From positions 310,001-374,000 of the forward strand of contig CAVWOT010000021.1 in NCBI GenBank assembly GCA_963756605.1: a stretch of 64,000 bases of DNA, given 5' to 3'. The position numbers were made by a program, and so were the translations under genes. This document shows positions 17,913-27,700 of this stretch, piece after piece. The DNA is from Bog-159 sp963756605 (GTDB lineage Bacteria; Acidobacteriota; Terriglobia; Bryobacterales; Bryobacteraceae). The first letter of the stretch is position 1. Each line of letters begins with the position of its first letter. The notes under the pieces are model-generated. The model searched no databases. It was not told where the DNA came from and worked only from the letters and a program-made list of their open reading frames with translations.

Positions 17913-18731
17913 TTACTCGGCCGCCTTCGGTCGCGGCGTCGCGTCGCCCTGCGTCATGCCCATCGCCCACTTCACCGCCTCTGTCCACATCTGTTGAATA
18001 TCCGGACGATCCCAAATATCCTCGCGGTGGCCGAGCGAGGAGTAAAACACGCGACCCTTCCCATATTGGCGCACCCAAGTTACCGCGAAGTCCTTATCGG
18101 TGCGGTGCACGCGCGGGTTAGTCAAGTCCACCGACTTAGGATCGATACTCATTAATACGCGCACTCTATCGCGCGAGTATGGTTCCTTGAACTGGTAAAT
18201 CTCATCGTAAATGGGGAAATGCGGGGGAAAGTGCCGGGTGGCGGGAAAGTCGCGATCCTCCACGTCGATCACGGCATGCACCTGCCCCCAGGGGTGCTCA
18301 TTGAAATAGGCTCCAATAAGGCTGCCGTAATCCAGCCAATGATAGAAAGTATCGGTAGCGCTATGCGTACCGAGAAAGCCCTTGCCATCCTCCTTAACGA
18401 ACGAAAGCAGCGCGGCTTTTTGCTCGTCATTCAAATCCAGATCGCCCGTGGTATAGAACATGACGGCATCGAAGTAATTCAGGTTCTTGGCATTGTTCCC
18501 GAGCTTCAGTTTGGTCAGCAGTTCGGAATCGGTGCGCAGGTAAGTATCCCAAAGGCCGCTCTGCTGGCCGAGTTTTTCGATGGTCGCCATGGCGTGCGAC
18601 ACGGAATCGTGCTCGAAGCCTTTCACCTCGCCGATGAAGAGCAGCTTCTTCCGGCGCGGCGTTTGCGCCTCTGCCGCACTCGCAACGCCGAACGCAACCA
18701 ATAAGACTGCAAAACAAAACCAGTTCTTCAT
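17913..18731 (-). CDS. Exported ThuA-like domain protein
   Basis: A 272-residue protein with a signal peptide (MKNWFCFAVLLVAFGVASAA). The mature part is a ThuA-like (class I glutamine-amidotransferase-like) fold: KKLLFIGEVKGFEHDSVSHA at the start, FDAVMFYTTGDLDLNDEQKA near 85, GKGFLGTHSATDTFYHW near 115 and the C-terminal RVFYSSLGHREDIWDRPDIQ with the conserved GH. ThuA-like proteins are linked to sugar (trehalose-type) metabolism, but most secreted planctomycete/acidobacterial members have no assigned reaction. The cysteine nucleophile of true amidotransferases is absent. It is a single gene whose tail (KAAE) reaches 17913. Confidence 0.82.
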   Translation of the reverse strand: MKNWFCFAVLLVAFGVASAAEAQTPRRKKLLFIGEVKGFEHDSVSHAMATIEKLGQQSGLWDTYLRTDSELLTKLKLGNNAKNLNYFDAVMFYTTGDLDLNDEQKAALLSFVKEDGKGFLGTHSATDTFYHWLDYGSLIGAYFNEHPWGQVHAVIDVEDRDFPATRHFPPHFPIYDEIYQFKEPYSRDRVRVLMSIDPKSVDLTNPRVHRTDKDFAVTWVRQYGKGRVFYSSLGHREDIWDRPDIQQMWTEAVKWAMGMTQGDATPRPKAAE

Positions 18732-18793
18732 AGAGTTTTCCCGAAGGGCAATGATCTCACCGAGTACGGGCGCAAAGCAACCGCGCGGCTTTT

Positions 18794-18833
18794 GGAGGGC
18801 GGGCTTTTAGCCGGCGCGGCGCTTCAGCGCCGC
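18794..18833. repeat. Dispersed palindromic repeat, copy A
   Basis: Begins GGAGGGCGGGCTTTTAGCCG and continues into the hairpin GCGGCGCTTCAGCGCCGC. It is the same unit as copies at 21952, 29724 and 45419: a GGAGGGCGGGC-TT-AGCCGGCG arm plus a GC-rich hairpin around CTTYAG. It lies in the gap between the divergent ThuA and tannase genes. Confidence 0.65.
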
Positions 18834-18934
18834 TGCAGCTATCGTCTTGGTTGCGGCTAAGCTGCCTTGTGGGGCAAGAGGTTTTCGACGGCGCCCCACA
18901 ACTAAATTACATCGGCGTATATTCAATAGAAGCT

Positions 18935-20527
18935 ATGACTCTCGACTCCTCCAGCATTTTCGCCGCGCTCGGCCTCGTCGGTTGCCTGCATTTTGCGCCC
19001 ATGGCTCGCGCCGCCCAGACTTGTGAATCGCTCGCCAAGCTGGAACTCCCGGACACGTCCATCACGCGCGCGGAGTCCGTGGCGGCCGGCAGCTACACGC
19101 CGCCTGTAGGTAAAGCGGTGCCCAATATGCCGGCCTTCTGCCTCGTGGCGGGAACCATCAAGCCCTCGCCGGACTCGAACATCTATTTCGAAGTCTGGTT
19201 GCCCGCTGCCAACTGGAACGGCAAATTCCAGGGCGCCGGCAACGGTGGTTTCGCCGGCTCGATTGGCTACGACCAACTGATGAACGCGGTGGCGCACAAT
19301 TACGCCACCGCCGCCACAGATACGGGCCACCATGCAGGCGGGACCGATGCCACCTGGGCGCTCGATCATCCGGAGAAAATTACGGATTTCGGCTATCGCG
19401 CTATTCACGAAACCGCCGTGAAAGCCAAGGCCATCCTGCACGCCTTCTACGGCGAGGACCCCAAGCGCTCCTACTTCAGCTCATGTTCCAACGGCGGCCG
19501 CCAGGCGCTGATGGAAGCCCAGCGCTACCCCGAGGATTACGATGGAATCCTGGCCGGCGCCCCCGCCAACTATTGGACGCACCTGCTGGCCAACGCCGCA
19601 TGGGACAACCTGGCGCTGCTGGGCGACAAAGACAGCTACATTCCATCGAAGAAGCTGCCCGCCATCCAGGCCGCCGCGCTGGCCGCTTGTGACGCGCTCG
19701 ATGGCGTGAAGGATGGCGTCATCGAAGATCCGTCGCGCTGCCAATACGATCCCAGCGTTCTGTTGTGTAAGGACGCCGAGACGGATAGCTGCCTGACGGC
19801 GCCGCAAGTGACCGCCTTGAAGAAGCTGTACGCGGGCGGGAGCACCTCCCACGGCCGCCTCTTCCCCGGCTACGCTCCCGGCGGCGAAGCTGAGGTCGGC
19901 GGCTGGACCGCCTGGATCACCGGGCCGGCCCCCGAACGTAGTCTGATGTACATGTTCAGCACGCAGTTCTACAAGAACATGGTTTTCGACAATGCGGCTT
20001 GGGACTATCACAAGTTCGACACAGACCACGATACTAAAGCCGCCGAGGATAAGCAGACCCGCAATCTCAACGCCACCGATGCCGATTTAAAACGGTTCCG
20101 CGAGCGGGGCGGCAAGCTGATCCTGTATCACGGATGGAGCGACGCTGCCATCGCGCCGCAGAATACGATCGATTACTACAACAGCGTCTCGGCGCGCATG
20201 GGCACCGACGAAACGGCGTCGTTCGTGCGGCTCTTCATGGTGCCCGGAATGCAGCATTGCGGCGGCGGCTCCGGCACCAGCAGCTTCGGCCAATATCCAG
20301 GCTCCTCCGGCGATCCCGATCGCGATATGGACGCGGCGCTCGAACGTTGGGTCGAAAAGGGAGTCGCGCCGGAGCGCATCGTGGCCGCCAAGCGGAAGAA
20401 CGACTTCGATCCTGCCAGCGCCGTCTCGCGCACGCGTCCCTTGTGCGCATACCCGTTGGTGGCGCATTACCAGGGCAGCGGCAGCACCGACGATGCCGCG
20501 AATTTCGTGTGCGCCAAACATGAGTGA
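18935..20527 (+). CDS. Tannase/feruloyl esterase family serine hydrolase
   Basis: A 530-residue secreted alpha/beta hydrolase. The ATG at 18935 gives a signal peptide ending near PMARAAQTCE; an in-frame TTG at 18851 is less likely. The family's CS-D-HC arrangement is visible: nucleophile in FSSCSNGGRQALMEA (about residue 183), acidic residue in LYHGWSDAAIAP (about 401) and histidine in GMQHCGGG (about 440), with the Cys next to Ser and the Cys next to His able to form the disulfide that holds the triad. A cysteine-rich lid insertion (CQYDPSVLLCKDAETDSCL) is typical. The enzyme probably cleaves ester bonds of plant phenolics, outside or in the periplasm. Its stop overlaps the next gene by 8 bp, suggesting co-translation. 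Confidence 0.87.
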   Translation: MTLDSSSIFAALGLVGCLHFAPMARAAQTCESLAKLELPDTSITRAESVAAGSYTPPVGKAVPNMPAFCLVAGTIKPSPDSNIYFEVWLPAANWNGKFQGAGNGGFAGSIGYDQLMNAVAHNYATAATDTGHHAGGTDATWALDHPEKITDFGYRAIHETAVKAKAILHAFYGEDPKRSYFSSCSNGGRQALMEAQRYPEDYDGILAGAPANYWTHLLANAAWDNLALLGDKDSYIPSKKLPAIQAAALAACDALDGVKDGVIEDPSRCQYDPSVLLCKDAETDSCLTAPQVTALKKLYAGGSTSHGRLFPGYAPGGEAEVGGWTAWITGPAPERSLMYMFSTQFYKNMVFDNAAWDYHKFDTDHDTKAAEDKQTRNLNATDADLKRFRERGGKLILYHGWSDAAIAPQNTIDYYNSVSARMGTDETASFVRLFMVPGMQHCGGGSGTSSFGQYPGSSGDPDRDMDAALERWVEKGVAPERIVAAKRKNDFDPASAVSRTRPLCAYPLVAHYQGSGSTDDAANFVCAKHE

Positions 20528-21389
20528 GCATCGCGGGGCGTCTGCCTTTGCCGCCGCTCTCACGCTGGCCTTCCTCACCGCCACCGCCTGGTGGAGCGTA
20601 CTGCAGATCTCGCCGCCGCCCGCGGTGCCGGATACCGCACCGCCGGCAGTCTTCTCCGCCGAGCGTGCCATAGCCTGTTTGCGCGACTTCGCACGCGTGT
20701 CGCATCCGGTCGGCAGCGCCGCGCATGACCTGGTGCGTGACTACATCATTCGCCATCTCGTGACGCTGGGCGTGCAGCCCGAAGTGCAGGCCGCCACCGT
20801 GGTCAGCACGCGTTGGGGTTCGCCCTACAACGCCGCCACGGTGTACAACATCGTCGCGCGATTGCCCGGCCAGGCCAGCACCAAGGCGGTCATGCTCGCC
20901 GGACATTACGACTCCGTCTCGGCCGGTCCCGGCGCCAGCGACGACGGCCATGCGGTTTCGCTCGAGCTGGAAACCCTGCGCGCGTTGCGCCGCTCACCGC
21001 AGTTGCGCAACGACGTTATTTTCCTCTTCACGGATAGCGAAGAAGGCGGCCTGCTGGGCGCCAAAGCGTTCATGGAGCAGCACCCTCTGGCCAAGCAAGT
21101 CGGTCTGGTAATGAACTTCGAAGCGCGCGGCACCAGCGGCCCGGCCATGATGTTCGAGACCAGCGAGCAGAACGGCCGGATCGTCCGCGAATTCGCCGCC
21201 GCCGCGCCGCACCCCGTCACTTCTTCGCTCAGCTACGAAGCGTACAAGTTGCTGCCCAACGATACCGATCTGACGTTCTTCAAGAGCGGCGGCCTCGCCG
21301 GGATGGGTTTCGCTTACGTGGACGATGTGGCCTACTACCATACGCAGTACGATGATGTGGCCCACCTGGACCCGCGCAGCTTGCAGTAG
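20520..21389 (+). CDS. M28 family metallopeptidase, catalytic part, ending at an in-frame TAG
   Basis: ATG at 20520 lies inside the end of the tannase gene. One N-terminal membrane anchor (AFAAALTLAFLTATAWWSVL) is followed by an M28 zinc aminopeptidase domain: zinc ligands and catalytic acid in LAGHYDSVSAGPGASDDG, catalytic Glu in TDSEEGGLLG, an NFEARG segment and the final His in YYHTQYDD. The frame ends DPRSLQ-TAG at 21387-21389. The same frame then continues for 486 more codons with the sequence expected for this family, so a sense codon (likely CAG) has become TAG. The truncated 289-residue product still holds every zinc ligand and could be active, but would lack the membrane C-half. Confidence 0.8.
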   Translation: MSEHRGASAFAAALTLAFLTATAWWSVLQISPPPAVPDTAPPAVFSAERAIACLRDFARVSHPVGSAAHDLVRDYIIRHLVTLGVQPEVQAATVVSTRWGSPYNAATVYNIVARLPGQASTKAVMLAGHYDSVSAGPGASDDGHAVSLELETLRALRRSPQLRNDVIFLFTDSEEGGLLGAKAFMEQHPLAKQVGLVMNFEARGTSGPAMMFETSEQNGRIVREFAAAAPHPVTSSLSYEAYKLLPNDTDLTFFKSGGLAGMGFAYVDDVAYYHTQYDDVAHLDPRSLQ

Positions 21390-22850
21390 GATGGCGATTA
21401 TGCGCTGGCTCTGGCGCGGCACTTCGGCGACCTCGACCTGCGGGACCTTAAGGGCCCCAATGCCACTTATTTCGTTTTACCGATCCTCGGCTGCATCGTC
21501 TATCCGGCGAGCTGGAGTGTACCGCTGGCGGTCTCGGCCGCGCTGCTCTTTGCGGGCATCGTGGCTCTCGGAGTATCTAAAGGATGCCTGACTCTGCGCG
21601 GTACTCTGGCAGGTTTCGGCGCATTCCTGGCGGTGATCGTAATCGCCTGCCTCGCGGTGACGCTCATGTGGACGCTCGCCAAAGGTCAGTCCGCCGGCGT
21701 CTGGCAAGCCTTCGCAGGCGATCCCTATCATCCCGGCGTATACCGCTTGGCGAGCGTCGCCTTGACCATGGCGTTGACCGCCGCTCTCTATGCGTTGTTA
21801 TTCAAACGCGTGCATCTGCTGAACCTGTGGGCCGGCGCCCTGTTTTGCTGGATACTGATCGCGCTGGCCACCAGCGTGTACATGCCCGGCGCAAGTTATC
21901 TATTCGTCTGGCCCGCGCTCTTCTCCACCATCGCGCTAGGAGTCTTGGAATGGAGGGCGGGCTTTAGCCGGCGTGGGGCTTTAGCCCCGCTCCTAATCCT
22001 GGCCTCCTCGCTTCCGGGCCTGATCATGCTGCCGCCCACCGTCGCTCTCCTATTCCAATCCCTGACCATGCGCATGGCCTTTGTGGGAGCGTTCGCCACA
22101 GTGCTCCTGCTGGGCCTGTTAATCCCATCTCTCGAGCTGATCGCCAGGGCCGGCCGGTGGTGGCTGCCCGGCACCGCCGCCCTGGTGTGCGCTGGTTGCC
22201 TTGTCGCCGGCGCTTCTCAGTCTGGCTTCGACCGCGACTCTCCGCGCACCAACAGCATCTACTACGGGCTCGACGCGGATGCCGGCAAGGCTGCCTGGTT
22301 TAGCCTCGATCAACAGGAGGACGACTGGACCGCGCACTATCTGGGTGCCCACCCGCAACACATCGCGTTGTCGCCATTCGTGCCGTTCCTGGAGTGGCGC
22401 TATCTGACGCACGAAGCACCCGTGGTGGCGCTGCCGCCGCCGCTGATCGAGCGTCTGGCTGGGCCGCCCAACGAACTGCACCTGCGTGTCAGTTCGCCAC
22501 GCCAGGCCCCCCGCATCTATCTCTATGGCGACTCGCGCAATCCTGTGATCGAGTCTAGCGTGGATGGCGCCCCTATCGATGCCACCCAAGCTTACGTTGG
22601 CCTGAAAGTCGGCCAAAAGGCGCACGCCTTCCGGATGCCGCGCTGGGGACTCTGCTATTACAACGTGCCGCGGCAGGGGATCGAGCTGCGCATCCGGCTG
22701 CGCGATCCGGCAGACGGCTATCGCCTGGAGATAGTCGATCAATCTTACGGCATGGCCGGCCTGCCCGGCCTCACGCCGCGTCCGGACAGCATGATCCCGT
22801 TCCCGCTCATGATGGATTCCGTGTGGGTGCGGAAAGTCTACACGTACTGA
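21390..22850 (+). pseudogene. C-terminal multi-spanning half of the interrupted M28 peptidase
   Basis: Directly in frame after the TAG, this reads DGDYALALARHFGDLDLRDL, a continuation typical of FXNA/ERMP1-like M28 membrane proteases. Six or more hydrophobic helices follow (for example YFVLPILGCIVYPASWSVPL, FGAFLAVIVIACLAVTLMW, LTAALYALLFKRVHLLNLW), then a soluble C-terminal domain ending DSVWVRKVYTY. A GTG at 21561 could allow independent initiation but would cut into the first helix, and I see no ribosome site. A palindromic repeat is inserted in frame at 21952-21993. Without readthrough or reinitiation this half is not made. Confidence 0.7.
21952..21993. repeat. Dispersed palindromic repeat, copy B, inside a coding region
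   Basis: Reads GGAGGGCGGGCTTTAGCCGG, then CGTG and the hairpin GGGGCTTTAGCCCC. It is a near-exact copy of the intergenic repeats at 18794, 29724 and 45419, but it lies within the C-terminal half of the M28 gene, where it is translated in frame as WRAGFSRRGALAPLL between two membrane helices. Confidence 0.7.
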
Positions 22851-22988
22851 TACAAGCACGACGGCTGCTATGCTGATGAAAGAGGCGGCGGACCAGTCTA
22901 CGGAAGCTCAGCAGGCGAGGCTTGCCGGAAGCGCAGGCCTCCGCGATCAAGGAGCCATCTACAGACCCTCTACAGAAAGGAGAGCGGC

Positions 22989-23822
22989 GTGACTGATACG
23001 AAGCGGGTCCGCGCACCCGATCTGGAAGCCAAGAAGAAGCGCGGCGAAAAGATCGCTATGCTGACGGCCTACGACTACACCATGGCCAGGCTGCTGGACC
23101 GCGCGGGGATCGACGTGCTGCTGGTGGGCGACTCGCTCGGCATGGTCGTATTGGGATATGAGACCACGCTGCCTGTGACCTTGGACGACATGGTGCATCA
23201 CACGCGGGCCGTGAGCCGCGGCGTGCGACGCGCTCTGCTGGTGGCCGACTTGCCCTTTATGACCTACCAGGTCAACGTAGAAGACACGCTGCGCCATGCG
23301 GGGCGCCTGATGCAGGAGGGCGGCGCAGCGGCCGTGAAGATCGAAGGCGGCGGACCGTCCATCCAGGCGGCATCTCGTCTGGTCGCCGCCGGAATTCCGG
23401 TGATGGGGCACCTGGGACTCCTGCCGCAGTCCGTGCACCAGCTTGGCGGATTCCGCCAGCAGGCCCGTAGCGAGAAGGATGCCGTGCGCCTTCGGGTTGA
23501 TGCGCTGGCGCTCGAAGCAGCCGGAGCGTTTGCCGTGGTGTTGGAATCGATTCCGGAATCCGTGGCGGAGTTCGTCACCGCCGATCTGCGGATTCCGACC
23601 ATCGGCATTGGCGCGGGGCCGCATTGCGACGGCCAGGTGCTGGTCTCGAATGACATGCTGGGGCTCTCGGTCGATGCTGTGCCGCCGTTCGTGCGGCGCT
23701 ATGCGGAATTGGGAGACCTGACCGTGGCCGCTGCTCGAGCGTATGCCGAAGACGTGCGCTCGGGCCGGTATCCAGGCGGCAGCCGGCACGCTGCGGCGGA
23801 CCTGGTCGCCGAGGCGAAGTAG
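22989..23822 (+). CDS. panB: 3-methyl-2-oxobutanoate hydroxymethyltransferase
   Basis: A 277-residue cytoplasmic enzyme that transfers a hydroxymethyl group from methylene-tetrahydrofolate to alpha-ketoisovalerate, making ketopantoate, the first step of pantothenate (vitamin B5/CoA) synthesis. Motifs: MLTAYDYTMARLLDRAGIDV, metal-binding Asp in VGDSLGMVVLGYETTLPVT, EDTLRHAGRLMQEGG, VKIEGG with metal-ligand Glu, MGHLGLLPQSVHQLGG, VLESIPE with catalytic Glu, and IGIGAGPHCDGQVLV. The GTG start follows AAAGGAG. Length and motifs are normal. It abuts panC with no gap, forming a panBC operon. Confidence 0.96.
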   Translation: MTDTKRVRAPDLEAKKKRGEKIAMLTAYDYTMARLLDRAGIDVLLVGDSLGMVVLGYETTLPVTLDDMVHHTRAVSRGVRRALLVADLPFMTYQVNVEDTLRHAGRLMQEGGAAAVKIEGGGPSIQAASRLVAAGIPVMGHLGLLPQSVHQLGGFRQQARSEKDAVRLRVDALALEAAGAFAVVLESIPESVAEFVTADLRIPTIGIGAGPHCDGQVLVSNDMLGLSVDAVPPFVRRYAELGDLTVAAARAYAEDVRSGRYPGGSRHAAADLVAEAK

Positions 23823-24701
23823 TTGTTGGCCCTCGAGGCCGTCGCCGATTTGCGAAAGTGGGGGGCGCAGGCGCGGCGGCCGCTCGGCTTGGTGCCCACG
23901 ATGGGCGCTCTGCATGCAGGTCATGGGCGGCTGATAGAGGAAGCCCGCGCGCAGTCGGCTTCCGTGGTGGTGAGCATCTTCGTCAATCCCACTCAATTCA
24001 ACCAGCAAGAGGATTATGCGCGCTATCCGCGCCCCCTGGCGGCAGACCTGGAGTTCTGCGCGGCCCGCGGCGTCGATCTGGTATTCGCGCCGGCGGTCGA
24101 GGAAATGTATCCGCAACCGCAGGTGGCTTACGTGGAAATGGGACGCATCGCGGATCACATGGAAGGGCGCTTTCGGCCGGGCCATTTCCGCGGCGTGGCG
24201 ACGGTGGTCCTGAAGATGTTCCAGATCGTGCAGCCGGAGTGCGCCTGGTTCGGCGAAAAGGACGCGCAGCAATTGGCGGTGATTCGCCGCATGGTCGCGG
24301 ATCTGAATGTGCCCGTCGGGATCGTGGGAGTGCCCACCGTGCGCGAACCGGATGGCCTGGCGCTCAGCTCGCGCAACCGGTATCTGAACGAAGAAGAGCG
24401 CATGATTGCGCCCAGGATTTACCAGGCGTTGCGCGCGGCAGAGCGGGCCATCGGCGAGGGGCAGAGCGATGTGGAGGCGGTTAAGCGCGCGGCAAGCGAA
24501 GTGCTGGCTGCTGAGCCGCGCATACGGATCGAATATCTGGAAGTTGCGGACGATGCCGAAATGCAGCCAGTGCCACAGATTGCCGGTCCCGTGCGCGTGG
24601 CCGCCGCTGTGTGGTTGGGCCAAACGCGGCTGATCGATAACATTCACTGCCCGGCGCCACTGAACCCGCCGATCTCTCCGTTCAACTCTAAATGCAACTG
24701 A
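23823..24701 (+). CDS. panC: Pantothenate synthetase
   Basis: A 292-residue ATP-dependent ligase joining pantoate and beta-alanine to give pantothenate. It shows VPTMGALHAGHGRLIEEA (HIGH-like ATP motif), SIFVNPTQFNQQEDYARYPR, GHFRGVATVVLKMFQIVQPE, FGEKDAQQLAVIRRMVAD and LALSSRNRYLNEEER (KMSKS-like position). No ATG lies near the expected N-terminus. A TTG at 23823, immediately after the panB TAG, or the next TTG at 23826, is the likely start, and translation probably depends on coupling to panB. The last codons run through a Fur-type palindrome that belongs to the next gene's promoter. Activity residues look complete. Confidence 0.95.
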   Translation: MLALEAVADLRKWGAQARRPLGLVPTMGALHAGHGRLIEEARAQSASVVVSIFVNPTQFNQQEDYARYPRPLAADLEFCAARGVDLVFAPAVEEMYPQPQVAYVEMGRIADHMEGRFRPGHFRGVATVVLKMFQIVQPECAWFGEKDAQQLAVIRRMVADLNVPVGIVGVPTVREPDGLALSSRNRYLNEEERMIAPRIYQALRAAERAIGEGQSDVEAVKRAASEVLAAEPRIRIEYLEVADDAEMQPVPQIAGPVRVAAAVWLGQTRLIDNIHCPAPLNPPISPFNSKCN

Positions 24702-24707
24702 GTTGCT
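24693..24707. promoter_or_regulatory. Fur-type palindrome 1
   Basis: TGCAACTGAGTTGCT contains the inverted repeat GCAACT-G-AGTTGC. Its layout resembles alphaproteobacterial Fur/Mur boxes (TGCAAATNATTTGCA). It overlaps the panC stop codon and lies just upstream of the -35 element of the receptor promoter. Identity of the binding protein is inferred. Confidence 0.5.
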
Positions 24708-24715
24708 GCTGCAAC

Positions 24716-24745
24716 TTGACGCCCTCTAGCGGTTCCAGGTATGCT
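24716..24745 (+). promoter_or_regulatory. Promoter of the TBDR gene at 24757
   Basis: TTGACG (24716-24721) and TATGCT (24740-24745) are separated by 18 bp. Predicted transcription start (about 24752) is only a few bases before the ATG at 24757, so the message may be leaderless. The promoter is bracketed by the two palindromes. Confidence 0.55.
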
Positions 24746-24756
24746 GCTAAAGTTAT

Positions 24757-27700
24757 ATGCAACTCATTTGCAATACCGGGCGATGGCCCGCAATTGCCTT
24801 TTTCGCCCTGGCGGCGCCGCTTTTACTGGCCGCTGATGGCGGCGCTCTGTTGGGAACCGTCACGGATCCCCACGGGCGGGCCATCCCCGCCGCCCGCGTG
24901 ACGGCCACGGAAATCGCCACCGCGGTCAAGCATACTATCGTCACCGACGGCCAAGGCTTCTACTCCTTCCACGATCTGCCGGTCGGCCGTTACGATGTCG
25001 CGGTGGATGCTGCCGGCTTCGCGCCTCTCCGCCGCGCCGGTGTCGCCATTGACATCGACAGCAAAGCCGTAGTGGACGTGTCTCTGGCCATCGGCCAAAG
25101 GGCCGAGACGGTCACGGTCGCGGACTCGGCCCTGCACGTCGCAACCGCGGATACCCAATTGGGCGAGGTCATAACGAGCCGGCAGATGACGGCCGTGCCC
25201 CTCAATGGCCGCAGCTACACTGACTTGCTCGCCCTGCAATCCGGGGTCGCTCCGCTGTCCTCCGTGACTGCCGATACTACGCAGGATGTGGGTGTCTCCG
25301 CATTTTCCCCCTCTGGCGATTTAAATCCCGGCACAATTTCCATTAACGGCCAGCGGGAATTCGCCAACAGCTTTGTGCTGAACGGCAGCGACGTCGAAGA
25401 AGACGTCAATATGGGCGCGGCTATCGTTCCCAATCTGGACTCTATAGCCGAGTTCCGGATACTCACCAGTAACTTCGACGCGGAACACGGCGAGTTCAGC
25501 GGAGGTCAGATCAGCGTAGTTACTAAGTCGGGGACTAATTCGTTTCACGGCGATCTTTTCGAGTTCCTGCGCAACACGGACCTGGATGCGCGCAATTACT
25601 TTTCGCCCACGCGCGGGGAATTCGACCAAAACCAGTTCGGAGGCACGCTGGGTGGACCTATCCGGCGGAACAAGCTTTTCTTCTTCGCCGATTACCAGGG
25701 AACGCGGCTGACGCAAGGAATCGATACGGGCGAGATCCCCGTTCCATCGCTCCAGGATCGCGCCGGGAATCTGTCGGACGTGGCCGGTGCTTTCACGACT
25801 ATCGGCCAAAACGGGATGCAGTCGCCTACGACCGTCAACGGCCCGTATTGGGCCAGCCAGCTTTCGCAGAAGCTCGGCTACAGCGTCACGGCGGGTGAGC
25901 CATACTACTTCCCCGGCTGCATAACTCCCGCGCAGTGCGTCCTCCCGAACGCCATCATCCCAAAAAGCGCCTGGGCCGCGCCGGCTGCCAGTCTTCTGCC
26001 ATATATCCCTGCGCCTGACAACCCCAATGGCACTTACTCCACTTCGTCATATAACGAGGCGTTGCGAGATGACAAGGGCGCTTACCGGCTCGACGGCAGC
26101 TCCCGTTTGGGAACGCTGTCAGCTTATTACTTTCTGGACGGCTGGTCACAGAACAATCCATACCCAGTCGCGCAGGGCGGCGCGAATGTGCCCGGCTTCA
26201 ATGCTCTGAACCTCGGTCGCGCCCAACTGCTTGCGCTGGGTGACAACAAGACCATCGGTTCGGCCGCGGTCAATGAATTTCACTTTAGCTTCATGCGTGA
26301 TTCAACTCATCTGGGCCGGTCGATCGGCGGGGTTGGCGTCAGCCTGGCCTCCCAGGGCTTTGTGGTCGGGCCTGATACGCCCGGCATCGTCCCGCTATCG
26401 CCGAAGACGGAGGGAGTGGAAAGCGTCAACTTCAATAACTTCTCCATCGGAACCAACACGAACGAGCTCAAGCAGGCCAATAATACATTCCAGGCCAACG
26501 ATAATTTTTCTAAAGTCGCGGGAACCCACACGATTACGCTAGGTACGCAGTTCCACTACGATCAGGTCAATGTGGATCCCATTGCGCAGCTGAACGGTAA
26601 TTTTATCTTTTACGGCAGCGAGACGGGCCTCGATTTCGCCGACTTCCTGCTGGGCATTCCGAGCCAATACAACCAAAGCCAGCTTCAGCCGTTCTATGGC
26701 CGCAACAAATATGCCGGCCTGTACGCCCAGGATGGATGGCGCATCCGGAAAAATCTGACGTTGAATTACGGCCTGCGTTGGGACCGCATCGAGCCGTGGT
26801 ATGAGAAATACAATCAGATCGCCACCTTCGAGCCGGGTCGCCAGTCGATCGTTTTTCCGGGTGCGCCGGCTGGTATTTTGTTTCCTACCGACCCGGGCGT
26901 GCCACGCACGCTGGCGCCGGCAGGTAATCTGGATTTCGCGCCGCGCATCGGTTTGGCCTACGCGCCCGGTAGCGGCAAGACCAGCGTGCGGGCTAGTTAT
27001 GGCATGTTTTACACTGCCATCGAAGCGCTGACTATTGGAGTAATGAGCGCCAATGCGCCTTATGGGACTACTTACACCAGCCCGGCTCCACCACTTTTTG
27101 CCACGCCTTTCATTACGGCGGCCAGCGGCCAGAATGTCGGTCAGTACTTTCCGGTGCAGCTTGCGCCGTTGAACACCAGCGCCAGCCATCCGGACCCGAA
27201 TGTAGACTGGTCGCAGTTTGAACCGATCAGCGGGGTGCCCGCCTATCCGGCCGATAACAAGATTCCGTACACCAGCGAATACATGCTCTCCATCGAGCAT
27301 GGTTTCGGGAACAACACCGTGCTCAGCGCCAGTTATGTAGGCAGCCAGTCGCATCATCTTCTGGTGCTTGAAGAAGCCAATCCTGGCAACCCGGCTCTCT
27401 GTCTCGCACTCAGCAATCCGGCCAACCTGGCGCCAGGCCAGGCGCCATGCGGTCCGTTCAGCGAAGGCAATGTCTTCGTCACCGCGCGGGGCCAGACCAT
27501 CCAAGGAACACGCGGACCGCTCGGGCCTAACTTCGGCAGTGATACGCTCGAAACCACCATCGGCAATGCCAGTTACAATTCTTTGCAGGTAACAGTGCGG
27601 CACTCGAGCGGCCCACTCCAGTTGCTGGCCGCCTACACGTTTAGTAAGTCGCTCGATGAATCTTCAAATCTTGGTGAAGAGATTAATCCGCTGAATCCCT

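Noticed and set aside
21387..21389. TAG read as an amino acid (stop reassignment or recoding)
   Set aside because: Other intact genes here (panB, acetamidase, first BlaI) end in TAG, and no suppressor tRNA or recoding structure was seen.
22959..24647. 562-codon open frame on the minus strand opposite panB-panC
   Set aside because: It mirrors the codon pattern of two well-recognised genes, has no ribosome site and a His/Arg/Gln-rich composition typical of antisense frames in GC-rich DNA.
26539..27603. 354-codon minus-strand frame opposite a receptor barrel
   Set aside because: Antisense shadow of a conserved receptor with no independent start signal.
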